This document shows positions 36,066-43,591 of a stretch of 64,000 bases of DNA, piece by piece. The DNA is from CAWEDP01 sp963807925. GTDB taxonomy: Bacteria; Acidobacteriota; Vicinamibacteria; Vicinamibacterales; CAVVIG01. Numbering within the stretch: the stretch's first letter is position 1; every line of letters starts with the position of its first letter. The stretch spans positions 2,790,001-2,854,000 of the forward strand of contig CAWEDP010000002.1 of NCBI GenBank assembly GCA_963807925.1. Direction: 5' to 3'. The notes beneath the pieces were generated by a model. It did not search any database, was not told where the DNA came from, and was given only the letters and a program-made list of their open reading frames with translations. A program made the translations under genes and the position numbers.

Positions 36066-37516
36066 GGTCGTTGGGTCGTGTACAGGATGTTGGTCTTGGA
36101 ACCCGGGCGGTAGGGAAACGGCGCGAAATGCACATCGTACCCGGCGCGGGCGCCGACGGTCCTGAGCAGGGCGCCGTTCACCCACACGACCAGCGAGCCG
36201 TCGAGCTTGCCCGGCCCCTTGAACGCCTGGCGGTATTCGTCCATCGAGGAGACGAAGATGTCCTGCACCTGCAGGTAGCCGCGCGGGTGCAGCAACGGCA
36301 GCGTGTTCGCGAAGCTCTCGGCGGCGCCGCGGGAGACGTGGAACCGTATGTCGTCGGGCGCCTCGGCCAGCAGATCGTCGACGTGCAGCTTCGTGAGGCC
36401 GGGCGGCACGTGATCCTCTTCGACCGGATCGAGCTCGCGCAGCCGCTCTTCCAGCCTGAACGCGCCCCAGAGACAGCGCCAGAACGCCACGCCTCGATCG
36501 CCGGCCGCCGCGGGTCCGCGCTCGAACATCTCGTGGACGGTCGGGAGCACCTGGGCGCGCGCGACCCCGAATTCCGCGGACAGCCGGTCGGCGTCGGCTC
36601 GCGGCAGGTACCCGCGCGTCTCGACGATGTAGTGCCGGCCGTCGCGGCGGACGAACTCGTCGAACGGCAGGTTGTCGTACACGTTGGTGAGGTGCACGTA
36701 CATGATCTTGAACCGCAGCGACGGCAGGCTCCTGAACGGATTGAGCGCGTCCATCTCCACCCCGGTCACACGCCCGGCGTGGGCGCTGCACGCCTTGAGC
36801 GCGCGCGCGAGCGTCGCGTGCGAGTAATCGCCGAGGATGAACTTCAGCTTCACGTAATAGCCGGTGCCCGACTGCTCATCGAGCGCCTGGAAGCCGTCGA
36901 GCCACGCCTTCGCGCGCATCCCCGAACCGCCGCCGATCTCGAGGGCGACGACTTCGGACGGCAGCTGGCGGCGCGACTCGAGATCCTTCAGGAGGCGCCA
37001 GAACTCGGTCACCGAATCCGCAACCGCCTGGGGATGATTCGCATCGGACAATCCGCTCGGAAGCGCCGCCTCGAACCCGCGACCCGACGCCTCTTCCCAC
37101 GCCGTCAGCCACTGCCAGAACAGCTTGTTGAACTTCCAGATGATGCTCGTCCGCCACGGGGTGAAGGCGTCGAGGTGCAGGTCGGAATCGCGCGCGCTGC
37201 CGGACCGCACCACGTGGAGCGCCTGTGCGAGCTGCGCCGGCAGCGTCTCCGGGTCGGCCTGTCGCAGATCGATGGCGATCTCCGACAACGGACCCGGCTG
37301 ACCGGTGGAGGTCGTGCCGAGACGCACCATGACAGGCTCGCGGAAGTTCGTCCTGTAATGGATCCAGTCCAGGTGGACGCGCAGCGCGCCCAGCAGCTTC
37401 GCGTCGACGGCGCCCTCTTCGGCCAGCTTCGTCAGCGAGCCGGAGATGAGCGAGGTCAGCTCGGCGAGGCTCTTCGCGCCCTTCCCGCGCGAGACGTGGT
37501 TGAAGTGGAGGATCAA
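36062..37516 (-). CDS. SAM-dependent methyltransferase-like protein
   Basis: This is a 484-residue cytosolic protein with an unusual size for a class I methyltransferase. The Rossmann motif I is ALEIGGGSGMRAKAW near residue 195, preceded by VADSVTEFWRLLKDLESRR. The remainder (YVHLTNVYDNLPFDEFVR, RLEERLRELDPVEEDHVP, PLLHPRGYLQVQDIFV) fits a SAM-binding fold, but I cannot assign a family. The only start codon in the frame before an upstream TAA is TTG at 37516, so a TTG start is proposed. Its stop overlaps the start of the MetE-like gene by 4 nt. The coupling suggests a methyl-transfer pathway, but the substrate is unknown. Confidence 0.7.
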   Translation of the reverse strand: MILHFNHVSRGKGAKSLAELTSLISGSLTKLAEEGAVDAKLLGALRVHLDWIHYRTNFREPVMVRLGTTSTGQPGPLSEIAIDLRQADPETLPAQLAQALHVVRSGSARDSDLHLDAFTPWRTSIIWKFNKLFWQWLTAWEEASGRGFEAALPSGLSDANHPQAVADSVTEFWRLLKDLESRRQLPSEVVALEIGGGSGMRAKAWLDGFQALDEQSGTGYYVKLKFILGDYSHATLARALKACSAHAGRVTGVEMDALNPFRSLPSLRFKIMYVHLTNVYDNLPFDEFVRRDGRHYIVETRGYLPRADADRLSAEFGVARAQVLPTVHEMFERGPAAAGDRGVAFWRCLWGAFRLEERLRELDPVEEDHVPPGLTKLHVDDLLAEAPDDIRFHVSRGAAESFANTLPLLHPRGYLQVQDIFVSSMDEYRQAFKGPGKLDGSLVVWVNGALLRTVGARAGYDVHFAPFPYRPGSKTNILYTTQRP

Positions 37517-37598
37517 AACCGACCAGGAAACTGCAGATTAGTACTTGCGCCGGGCCGCGACGTCAAGTTGCGGTCCCGCGCCGCCCGAGGCGCATGCG

Positions 37599-38867
37599 TC
37601 ATCGCTTCTCGAACTGCGACAACGCCCGGGCGAACTCCGGCCGTTCGGGATTGCGGGCTGCGCCGGCGACGAGCTGCGCGTGCGCGGCATCGTAGCGGCG
37701 CAGCCGAATCAATGCGGCGGCGAGCTGCAGCCGCGCCTCCGCGTAGGCCGGCTCGGAGCGGACGGCCGCCGAGAATTGATCGACCGCCTCCTCGTCGCGC
37801 CCGGCCCGGGCGAGCAGCGCGCCGAAGCTGAAGTGCGCCGGCGCATAGTCGGGCAGCAGCCGCAGCGCCTGCGCAAACTCGGCGGCCGCGGCCCGATCGT
37901 CGCCGCCCAGCGTGAGCGCCGTGCCCAGGCGGTGATGCAGAAGGCCGTCGTTCGGCTTCACTTGAAGCGCCTGGCGGAACGCCGCCGCCGCCGCCGCCCA
38001 GTCACCGCCTCCGAGCGCCCGGATACCGCGCCTCTCGGACGCCACCGCGCTGTGCAGCGCTTCGGCAACCTCCTGCATCAGCGGATCGGGCGGGCCGACC
38101 TCGACCTCGCCGCGCTGCCGCAGGTGCGCTTCTGCCTTCGCCGCGTCGCCGAGGCCGCGATAGGCGAGCGCCAGCGGATAGTGCACGCTCGACGCCCGCG
38201 GGTCGATCGAGAGCGCCAGCTCGAACGACCCGACCGCCTCCGCGAAGCGGTGCCGGGCCAGCGCCGCGCGGCCCCGGCCGACGAGCGCCGCCACCGAGCG
38301 CGGCTCCACTGCCAGCGCACGGCTGAACAGCGGGTCGGCCTGGTCCGGCGCGCCGAGATCGAGATACGCACCGCCAAGCCACACGAGCGTGGCCACGTCG
38401 GACGGCGCCAGCGCCAGCGCGCGCCGAAACGCCTCCGCGGCCTGCTCCGGCTCGCCCCGCGCGCGGTGGATGTGACCCAGGTAGTACGGCCAGCGACGGT
38501 CGTCTGGCGCCAATGCCTCGGCGTTCCGATAGCACGCCTCGGCGGCGTCCAGGTCCTCGGCCGCCAGCAGCAGACCGCCCATGTTTCCGTACGACGCGGC
38601 CAGCTCGGCAGCCGGTGCGCCCGCTTCAGACCGCTTTCGCTCGAGGGCGGCGAAAGCCTCGCGCATCTGTTCCCGAACCGGCGGCTCCATCGGGGAAACG
38701 TCTGGCAACGACACCGGTGGCACGGTCGGTCGTGGTTCCGCGGACCCGGTGGGCCGCGGCGCCGGCCGGGAGCACGCGACCATGGTCATCAGGCAGACGG
38801 CGAGGGCGAGAACAGCCTGGCTCGCACGGTCGGTGCCGGACGCAACCGGGCCAACGCGTCGCTTCAC
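37599..38867 (-). CDS. TPR-repeat lipoprotein
   Basis: This is a 422-residue protein with a signal sequence and lipobox (LMTMVACS, Cys near residue 32), so it is anchored in a membrane and faces the periplasm. After a Pro-rich linker there are about eight to nine tetratricopeptide repeats: for example LGHIHRARGEPEQAAEAFRR, LALAYRGLGDAAKAEAHLRQ, and C-terminal RLGTALTLGGDDRAAAAEFA. TPR proteins scaffold protein complexes. The GTG start at 38867 overlaps the CRTAC1 stop as GTGA. TPR and CRTAC1 pairs are frequent in Acidobacteriota, so a joint periplasmic role is inferred. Confidence 0.86.
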   Translation of the reverse strand: MKRRVGPVASGTDRASQAVLALAVCLMTMVACSRPAPRPTGSAEPRPTVPPVSLPDVSPMEPPVREQMREAFAALERKRSEAGAPAAELAASYGNMGGLLLAAEDLDAAEACYRNAEALAPDDRRWPYYLGHIHRARGEPEQAAEAFRRALALAPSDVATLVWLGGAYLDLGAPDQADPLFSRALAVEPRSVAALVGRGRAALARHRFAEAVGSFELALSIDPRASSVHYPLALAYRGLGDAAKAEAHLRQRGEVEVGPPDPLMQEVAEALHSAVASERRGIRALGGGDWAAAAAAFRQALQVKPNDGLLHHRLGTALTLGGDDRAAAAEFAQALRLLPDYAPAHFSFGALLARAGRDEEAVDQFSAAVRSEPAYAEARLQLAAALIRLRRYDAAHAQLVAGAARNPERPEFARALSQFEKR

Positions 38868-40663
38868 TTCCCGGTGCCTTCCTTCAGGACCCTGTACCCG
38901 TCGATTGCGACGTTACTCCATGTCTCGGTCGCTCCGTCCGGCCAGATGACGCGGACCGACACCGGGCGCGTGGACGCTCCCAGCCCGGCGATGACCCGCG
39001 GATCGTTCGCCGACGCGTAGCTGCCGTCGGATCGGGCACGCCGCCACACGGCCGACCCATCCTCGCGCGAGATCGCCACTCGCGCCCCGGTCATGTCGCG
39101 TCCGTGTTCGCCGACCAGCCGGACCCCGACCCAGTGGCTCCGCTGGCCGACTTGATTGACGAGCAGCCGCGCCGGACCGTTGTTGTTGGCGACGACGACG
39201 TCGACATCGCCGTCGTTGTCGACATCACCGAACGCCGCGCCGCGACTGACGTCGGAGGTCCCGAGCGCGGCTCCGCCGCGGGAGGTCGCATCCTCGAAGC
39301 GGCCGCCGCCGATGTTGCGGAACAGCAGCTTCGACTGATGGAGCGGAAACGGATCGCCGACCTGGCGCAGCGCCTCGAGCGTTTGGACCGCGCCGTTCAC
39401 GATCAGGAGATCGAGCAGGCCGTCGTTGTCGACGTCCAGCCACGCCGCGCCGAAGCCGGTGAACGGGCGGCTCGCGGTCAATCCCGCCCGCCCGCTCTGC
39501 TCTTCGAACAGCCCGGAGCCGTCGTTCACGTACAGATCGCCGCCTTCGCCGCGCAGGTTCGCCACGAACAGATCCTCGTCGCCGTCATTGTCGAAATCGC
39601 CCGCGTCGACGCCCATGCCGGCCTTCGGCTTGCCGGGCGCGCTCATCGCCGCGCCCGACAACAAACCCCTGTTCGCGAACGTGCCGTCGCGCTGATTGAT
39701 CCAGAGCTGATTGGGCTGGCCGTCGTTCGCCACGTACAGATCCGGCCAGCCGTCGCCGTTCAGGTCCGCCGCGACGACGCCGAGCGCGGGGCCGAAGTCG
39801 CGCGCCATCCCGGCGGCGGCGGTCACGTCGGTGAAGGTGCCGTTGCGGTTGTTGTGATAGAGGCGGCTTGCCTGCGCCCGGTACACGCTCGGCGAGCAGT
39901 AGTCGGGACGCCCCGACGGGCTGAAGCACGGCGTGTTGGTCCCAACGCTGTACTCGAGATAGTGGCCGACGAACAGATCGAGCCAGCCGTCGCGATCGTA
40001 GTCGACGAAGGCGGCCGAGACGCTCCACCCGGTATCGCCCGTGCCGCTCTTCGCCGTGACGTCGCTGAACGTCCCGTCACAGTTGTTGCGCCACAGCTGA
40101 TTCGAACCGAGGGCCGTGAGATAGAGATCGACGCATCCGTCGTTGTCGAAGTCGCCCGCGGCAACGCCCATTCCGTACCCCGACGTCCTGATGCCGCTCT
40201 GCGGCGTGACGTCGGAGAACCTGAGCGACCGCGTGCCGTCGGCGCCGACGGCGAGATCGTTGCGGAACAACCGGCCGCCTCCGCCGGCCACGCGGGCGCC
40301 CGGCGGGACGGCTGAGCCGGCGAGCGCGCCCCCCTGCACGAGAAACACATCGAGATCGCCGTCGTTGTCGTAATCGAGGAGCGCCACGCCCGACCCGATG
40401 ATCTCGGCGTACAGAAACGCGCCCGACATGCCGTTGACGTGCGTGAAGTTGAGGCCGGTTTCCCCGGCGCGGTCGACGAACCACGGGCCGTCGGATGGTC
40501 CCGAGCCGGCTCCCGACGCAGGCAGCGGACCGCTGGCCCGGCAGCCGAGACAGAACAAGAGCGAGCAGAGGGCGAGCCGCCGCGCCCTTTCCCGCGGCCC
40601 CGCGGGCTGTGCCCTTACTTGGCGAGTCCCGGCGGGTCGGTCCGGCACGGCGTGGGGTTCCAT
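38864..40663 (-). CDS. CRTAC1-type exported protein with FG-GAP/VCBS repeats and UnbV domain
   Basis: This is a protein of up to 599 residues. The export signal has a lipobox-like LLFCLGC around residues 34-41, suggesting a lipoprotein. It has seven FG-GAP/VCBS-type loops with calcium-binding DxDxDG spacing, among them DYDNDGDLDVF, DFDNDGCVDLY, DYDRDGWLDLF, DLNGDGWPDLY, DFDNDGDEDLF, DVDNDGLLDLL and DVDNDGDVDVV, forming a beta-propeller. An ASPIC/UnbV C-terminal domain follows (RVSVRVIWPDGATETW). Function in bacteria is unclear. The ATG at 40663 overlaps the preceding gene by 49 nt, so a later start, closer to the signal peptide, is possible. The TPR gene overlaps its stop. Confidence 0.86.
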   Translation of the reverse strand: MEPHAVPDRPAGTRQVRAQPAGPRERARRLALCSLLFCLGCRASGPLPASGAGSGPSDGPWFVDRAGETGLNFTHVNGMSGAFLYAEIIGSGVALLDYDNDGDLDVFLVQGGALAGSAVPPGARVAGGGGRLFRNDLAVGADGTRSLRFSDVTPQSGIRTSGYGMGVAAGDFDNDGCVDLYLTALGSNQLWRNNCDGTFSDVTAKSGTGDTGWSVSAAFVDYDRDGWLDLFVGHYLEYSVGTNTPCFSPSGRPDYCSPSVYRAQASRLYHNNRNGTFTDVTAAAGMARDFGPALGVVAADLNGDGWPDLYVANDGQPNQLWINQRDGTFANRGLLSGAAMSAPGKPKAGMGVDAGDFDNDGDEDLFVANLRGEGGDLYVNDGSGLFEEQSGRAGLTASRPFTGFGAAWLDVDNDGLLDLLIVNGAVQTLEALRQVGDPFPLHQSKLLFRNIGGGRFEDATSRGGAALGTSDVSRGAAFGDVDNDGDVDVVVANNNGPARLLVNQVGQRSHWVGVRLVGEHGRDMTGARVAISREDGSAVWRRARSDGSYASANDPRVIAGLGASTRPVSVRVIWPDGATETWSNVAIDGYRVLKEGTGK

Positions 40664-41463
40664 TTCGCTGCGCCGTCGGATTCAAACCGGAAATGCGTGC
40701 TCGTGACGAACGGCTGCTGAAGGTACTTCGGATCGTCAACCATGGTGCGAACGAGCAGATACACGGCGCCGTCGGGCTCGGGGCCGAGGCGGTCGATGTA
40801 CTCGGTGACGACGGCGATCTCGCTGTAGGGGGCGCCGTTCTTGCGCAGGTATCCCGCCTTCATGCCGGTCGTCGTCACCTTCAGCGCGCCGCCGCGCGGT
40901 CCGGCGGGCGCACCGCGCCCGGCCGCCGCGCCCCGGCCCTGGCCGCCGCCGCCGCCACGTCCCGCGGCCACCGGCAGATCCCACTCGGCGACCGAGTTGC
41001 CCTGCCACGTCGGCTCGCCCGCCGGGCCGGCCGGCGAGAAGTGCAGGAGACGCACCTGCCCGCCCGCGTCGAACTCCATCTTGAGCGTGTTGTCGTCCTG
41101 CCAGGTAACATGCAGACGCCCCGGCTGCCGCATGATGCCGCCCACGCCGTACGCCTTGCACTGAGTGCCCGACGCGTTGTCCTTCGCGAGATCCCACGTG
41201 TCGGCCACGCGGCGTCCCTCGGGGTTGAGCGGCACGCTCGCGTAGTCGCCCTTGGGCGGCGTCACCATGCGGAACCGCCAGTCTTCGGTGACGAGCGGCA
41301 CCCAGTAACCTGCCGGGTCAAACGGCGCAGCGGCTTTCGCGGTTCGCTGGACTGTCTGCTGTGCCGCCGCAGGGACGAACGAGCCGATCGCGACAGCGGC
41401 GACCGCCAACGCTGCCATCCAGCGGCGGTCATGACGAAGCCACATGGGGACGCAGATCATCAT
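40615..41463 (-). CDS. Exported protein of unknown function, WEGD-family relative
   Basis: This is a 282-residue exported protein. The ATG at 41463 (or the next ATG at 41460) precedes a signal peptide (MWLRHDRRWMAALAVAAVAIGSFVPAAAQ). The mature chain contains FDPAGYWVPLVTEDWRFRMV, then GDYASVPLNPEGRRVADTWD and a Cys/Lys QCKAYGVGGIMRQPGRLHV. The order G.W.PL..ED, GDY...P, AD.WD and QCK also occurs in the gene at 42561-43436, so the two appear homologous. A Gly/Arg/Ala-rich insert spans about residues 161-191. In the given sequence the frame is continuous with the upstream MBL-fold gene, but that continuity is best explained by a frameshift near the end of the MBL gene. Function is unknown. Confidence 0.72.
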   Translation of the reverse strand: MMICVPMWLRHDRRWMAALAVAAVAIGSFVPAAAQQTVQRTAKAAAPFDPAGYWVPLVTEDWRFRMVTPPKGDYASVPLNPEGRRVADTWDLAKDNASGTQCKAYGVGGIMRQPGRLHVTWQDDNTLKMEFDAGGQVRLLHFSPAGPAGEPTWQGNSVAEWDLPVAAGRGGGGGQGRGAAAGRGAPAGPRGGALKVTTTGMKAGYLRKNGAPYSEIAVVTEYIDRLGPEPDGAVYLLVRTMVDDPKYLQQPFVTSTHFRFESDGAAKWNPTPCRTDPPGLAK

Positions 41464-42525
41464 TTCTTGCCTTTGGACCCGGGCTTGGGCGCTCGCCGGT
41501 GGCTGCCCTGCGGCGGCCTTGCTCACATCGCGGTACACGGCCTCGATGAACATCGCGGTGGTCCACGGGCCGCTCTCGGCGCCGTAGTGGAGGTCGTAGT
41601 CGAGCGTCGGCCTGGCCGCCTTGACCTGGTCGAGCGTCATCCCGCGCTTCACCATGTCCTCGATGCGCTCTTTGACGATCACGAGCATGTCACGGAACTC
41701 GAGCACCTCGGACTCGTCGCACAGGTGCCCGTGTCCCGGAATCACGTAGGTGCCGCCTTCCTGCTCGTGTTTCGGCACGGTGAGGTCGAGGATCCGGTTC
41801 AGCCCGCTGATGATGCCGAACACGCTCCCCCCGTTCGGAGCATCGATGACGGGATAGCTCGTCGTCACGAAGATGTCGCCGGCGACCACGACGTCGGATC
41901 GCCGGAAGAAGACGATGGTGTCGCCGTCGGTGTGCGCAGCGGGATCGTGATAGAGCATCACCGCCTCCTCGTTGAAGAAGAAGTCCTTCTCCTCGGGGAA
42001 GAAGGTATCGGTCGGCCAGGCGTCGGGCGGAGCCGCGAGGTCCCTTCCGAGCGGCGCGCTCATCCGGTTCATCACGTTCTCGTGCGCGAGGATCTCCGCC
42101 GGACCGCCGCGCGTCGTGCTCCCCGCCTTCGCGAGGACGCCGTTGCCGCCGGTGTGATCCGGATGCGCATGCGTGTTGACAATATAGCGGATCGGCTTGT
42201 CCGAGAGCTTGCGGACCGCGGCGAGCACCTTGTCGGTCATCTTGCCGTTGCCGGTGTCCACCAGCAGCACGCCTTCGTCGCCAATCTGAACCGCGATGTT
42301 GCCGCCCGCCCCCACCAGCATGTACACGTTGCCCTGCACCGGCAGCACGTGCACCTCTCCGTCGTCGGGCATCTGGGCCTGGCGGAACTTCAGGCTCGGC
42401 TCGAGCCCGAAGCGGGCCTGCGCGGACGCGCTGACGGCGAGGGCGCAAGGCGTGCAGAGCGCAGCCAGCGCGCCGAGCGCGACGCTGATCCCCCTGAACG
42501 GTCTCATGGCGTCAGATTCCTGCAT
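41460..42525 (-). CDS. Metallo-beta-lactamase-fold hydrolase, apparent frameshift near 3' end
   Basis: This is an exported metal-dependent hydrolase. The ATG at 42525 has GGAAGGA about 7 nt upstream and is followed by a signal peptide (RGISVALGALAALCTPCALA). The MBL fold shows VLLVDTGNGK, the zinc motif THAHPDHTGGN (HxHxDH), DPAAHTDGDTIVFF and GDIFVTTSYPV, and the late His in VIPGHGHLCD. After AAAGQPPAS the frame in the sequence runs on into the next gene, but one frame over the C-terminus reads APKPGSKGKK followed by tandem TGA TGA stops that overlap the next ATG. That is the expected end, so a one-base-type shift near 41485-41515 is inferred. Substrate is unknown; members range from beta-lactamases to quorum-signal lactonases. 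Confidence 0.83.
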
Positions 42526-42560
42526 GGAGAATCCTTCCGGCACTCTCGGGATTGACGGGC

Positions 42561-43436
42561 TCACCTGGTCGCAGCGGTCGCCGCGGCGCGGATCTTCTGC
42601 GCGTACTCCGGATACATGGTTTCGGCGCCGCCGCGGGTGGCTTCGACCGGGATGCCCATCTTCTTGGCAAACTCGCCGTAGAACGGGTTCTTGCCGGGCA
42701 GATAGTGTGGCACGTAGCCCTGCGTCTGGCCGGCGACTTCGTCCACGTACTCGCACGGCCACAGCCAGTTGCCCGCCGGCCGCTCGTTCAGCCGGAAGTC
42801 GGTGCTCTTGACGAGCGGCTCGGTCAGGTACACCGGATCGGTCACCACGGTCACGATCGTCGCGATGTTGCCGTGGCGGACCCAGTGCTCGATCATCGTC
42901 GTGAACTCGCTGTTGGGAATCCCGTTCCGCCGCGTCCACTCCGACTTGATGTGCGTCGTGTACACCGTGAGAATGTCGCCGTCCCACTTGCCGGTCGAGA
43001 AGCCCTGCCAGCTGTGCGCGGCGTATTCCGGCGGGTGCGGCCGGCCGTCCATCCAGATGGTCCGCGACTGTTCGTAGGTGCTGATGTAGTGCTTGTAGGC
43101 GATGATCTGCTGCGTGTTCGGATCCTTCTCTTCCCAGATGCGCACCTGCAGCGGGCCGCGGTAGATGTAGTTGACCGTGTGGACCTTGCATTGATGCTCG
43201 CGCAGCGTGAGCCGCGACGCGTCCCAGCTGTCGGCATGCAGCCGGGCCCCGTCGCTGATCGGCAGTCCCAGGTAGTCCCCGAGCTCGGGCCCCGGTCCGC
43301 GCTCCGGCTGGTCTTCGTGCACGAGCGGGCTCCAGTCGCCGACCAGGCTCACTTGCGCCAGGGCCGGACGACCCGCACACGTCGCCGCCATCAGAAGCAC
43401 AACACCGGCGATCCGCGGCCGCGTCATGATGCTCAT
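42561..43436 (-). CDS. Secreted WEGD-family protein, function unknown
   Basis: This is a 291-residue exported protein with signal peptide IAGVVLLMAATCAGRPALAQ. The mature part starts VSLVGDWSPLVHEDQ, has GDYLGLPISDGARLHADSWD and a Cys in EHQCKVHTVNYIYRGP, then TIWMDGRPHPP, GKWDGDILTVYTTHIK and a Trp/Cys segment ending in the deep C-terminus. It shares the M.GR..P then G.W.GD.L.V.T pattern with the genes at 12970-13797 and 61709-62794. No catalytic residues can be assigned. It is first of a minus-strand run that continues with the MBL-fold gene after 35 bp. Confidence 0.74.
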   Translation of the reverse strand: MSIMTRPRIAGVVLLMAATCAGRPALAQVSLVGDWSPLVHEDQPERGPGPELGDYLGLPISDGARLHADSWDASRLTLREHQCKVHTVNYIYRGPLQVRIWEEKDPNTQQIIAYKHYISTYEQSRTIWMDGRPHPPEYAAHSWQGFSTGKWDGDILTVYTTHIKSEWTRRNGIPNSEFTTMIEHWVRHGNIATIVTVVTDPVYLTEPLVKSTDFRLNERPAGNWLWPCEYVDEVAGQTQGYVPHYLPGKNPFYGEFAKKMGIPVEATRGGAETMYPEYAQKIRAAATAATR

Positions 43437-43484
43437 TGCTCAATCTCCCTGTGAGAATCGCGCGTCTTCAGGCCCTGGCCGTCC

Positions 43485-43524
43485 CAACACACAACGACCC
43501 GCCCTCCACGCGAAGGGCGGGTCG
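43485..43524 (-). terminator. Predicted Rho-independent-type terminator after the first TonB receptor gene
   Basis: A perfect 11-bp stem (CGACCCGCCCT at 43495-43505 with its complement at 43514-43524) encloses an 8-nt loop. On the minus strand it is followed by the T-rich TTGTGTGTTGGG. It lies 68 bp beyond the receptor stop and just before the start of the secreted gene at 43436. Confidence 0.65.
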
Positions 43525-43591
43525 CCGTGGCTCTCTCCTGAGACTACTCTCTTTTCCGGCGTCCTCGTGAACCTTCTTCGTCCTCTGCCCT

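Noticed and set aside
40615..43443. A single 942-residue protein joining a secreted protein, MBL hydrolase and another secreted protein
   Set aside because: It contains internal signal peptides and an alternative-frame MBL end with tandem stops; best read as separate genes plus one frameshift, while the 5' part is in the wrong frame for the 42561-43436 gene.
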